Of a stretch of 64,000 nt of DNA, positions 63,774 through 64,000 are shown piece by piece. Within the stretch, counting starts at the first letter, position 1. Every line of letters starts with the position of its first letter. This DNA is from Succinimonas sp045124755 (GTDB lineage Bacteria > Pseudomonadota > Gammaproteobacteria > Enterobacterales > Succinivibrionaceae): the NCBI RefSeq assembly GCF_045124755.1, contig NZ_JBGVMK010000025.1; one strand, given 5' to 3'. The translations under genes and the position numbers were made by a program. Under the pieces are notes generated by a model. That model had not been told where the DNA came from. It made no database searches and worked only from the letters and a program-made list of their open reading frames with translations.

Positions 63774-64000
63774 ATGACAGAACACAGCTGCAGGGACGGC
63801 AGCCACGGCAGCTTTAGGCCGGCCCGTAAAATCATCAGCATCAAAGCCCGTTTCCCGCTTATCGTCGATCAGCGCATGCGGGACAGCGTGACCTTTTCGG
63901 GCATCACCGAGCTGGGAACCCTGCTGGCCGCCAGCGAGCAGTACCTTTATCTGTTCTGCGAGGATCCGGCATTTACGGAAACCGTCAGAAAACACGCTCC
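63774..64000 (+). CDS. Unknown protein, truncated by the window edge
   Basis: First 75 codons of a gene transcribed away from proQ, starting at ATG 63774 with AGGA 10 bases upstream. Begins MTEHSCRDGSHGSFRPARKI, then IDQRMRDSVTFSGITELGTL-like text (ISIKARFPLIVDQ...) and ends in the window at a helix LFCEDPAFTETVRKHAP. No signal peptide seen. I do not recognise the family from this part; in E. coli the corresponding neighbours of proQ are yebR and letAB, and this does not match either obviously. Confidence 0.5.
   Translation, partial: MTEHSCRDGSHGSFRPARKIISIKARFPLIVDQRMRDSVTFSGITELGTLLAASEQYLYLFCEDPAFTETVRKHA

Overview
The window looks like a chromosomal piece of a fermentative gut or rumen gammaproteobacterium, most likely of the Succinivibrionaceae type. 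This rests on inference: an enterobacterial-style bcsQABZC-EFG cellulose operon, the proQ-prc pair, an Fe-S class I fumarase suited to anaerobic succinate metabolism, a type III secretion chaperone/effector pair, and AAA-ATPase-like/PD-(D/E)XK genes that are common in gut anaerobes. Core regions are GC-rich and crowded with GATC; accessory regions (about 24.5-27.4, 31.7-33.9, 42.8-52.4 and 59.2-60.0 kb) are visibly more AT-rich.

Layout. 1-7.7 kb: a decayed AAA-ATPase-like gene running off the left edge (broken, P-loop part missing), a DUF6398 gene overlapping a GIY-YIG gene, an intact AAA-ATPase-like/nuclease gene, an unknown small protein, a YbaK-type Cys-tRNA deacylase and a zinc-ribbon membrane protein. 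8.2-22.4 kb: one co-directional cellulose operon bcsQ-A-B-Z-C-E-F-G, covering synthase, c-di-GMP sensing, periplasmic passage, outer membrane export and phosphoethanolamine decoration. 22.6-24.5 kb: a CesT-like chaperone and its putative effector, which carries an HExxH metalloprotease motif. 24.8-27.4 kb: two identical tRNA-Ser(GGA) genes and an AbiEi/AbiEii toxin-antitoxin pair. 27.5-31.4 kb: class I fumarase, a membrane-anchored unknown and an EamA transporter. 31.7-33.9 kb: a RelB-type antitoxin whose PIN toxin partner has decayed and been cut off by an unknown gene, then a DUF6273 gene. 34.2-38.8 kb: TIGR04076 and HAD genes, a glycosyltransferase-like gene and a subtilisin-like lipoprotein. 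39.5-42.7 kb: an exported unknown, a small RNA or attenuator, and a 682-residue unknown with a histone-H1-like tail.

43.1-52.3 kb is the most unusual part: a minus-strand cluster of three dynamin-like GTPase genes (870, 558 and 900 residues; the 558-residue copy has lost its C-terminal half), the first codons of a fourth, a 111-residue protein, and two small proteins sharing a conserved C-terminal motif. A 224-bp miniature transposon with a 5-bp target duplication sits between the last two. I infer a membrane-remodelling, possibly anti-phage, system. 53-56.5 kb holds a nucleoside deaminase, an SpmA-SpmB fusion protein and three tandem small membrane proteins. 56.7-59.0 kb is a split RNA-repair cassette: a polynucleotide kinase gene, then a metallophosphoesterase-RNA ligase fusion. 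59.4-59.9 kb has a minisatellite and a tiny winged-helix gene. 60.1-63.4 kb is proQ-prc, and a divergent unknown gene runs off the right edge.
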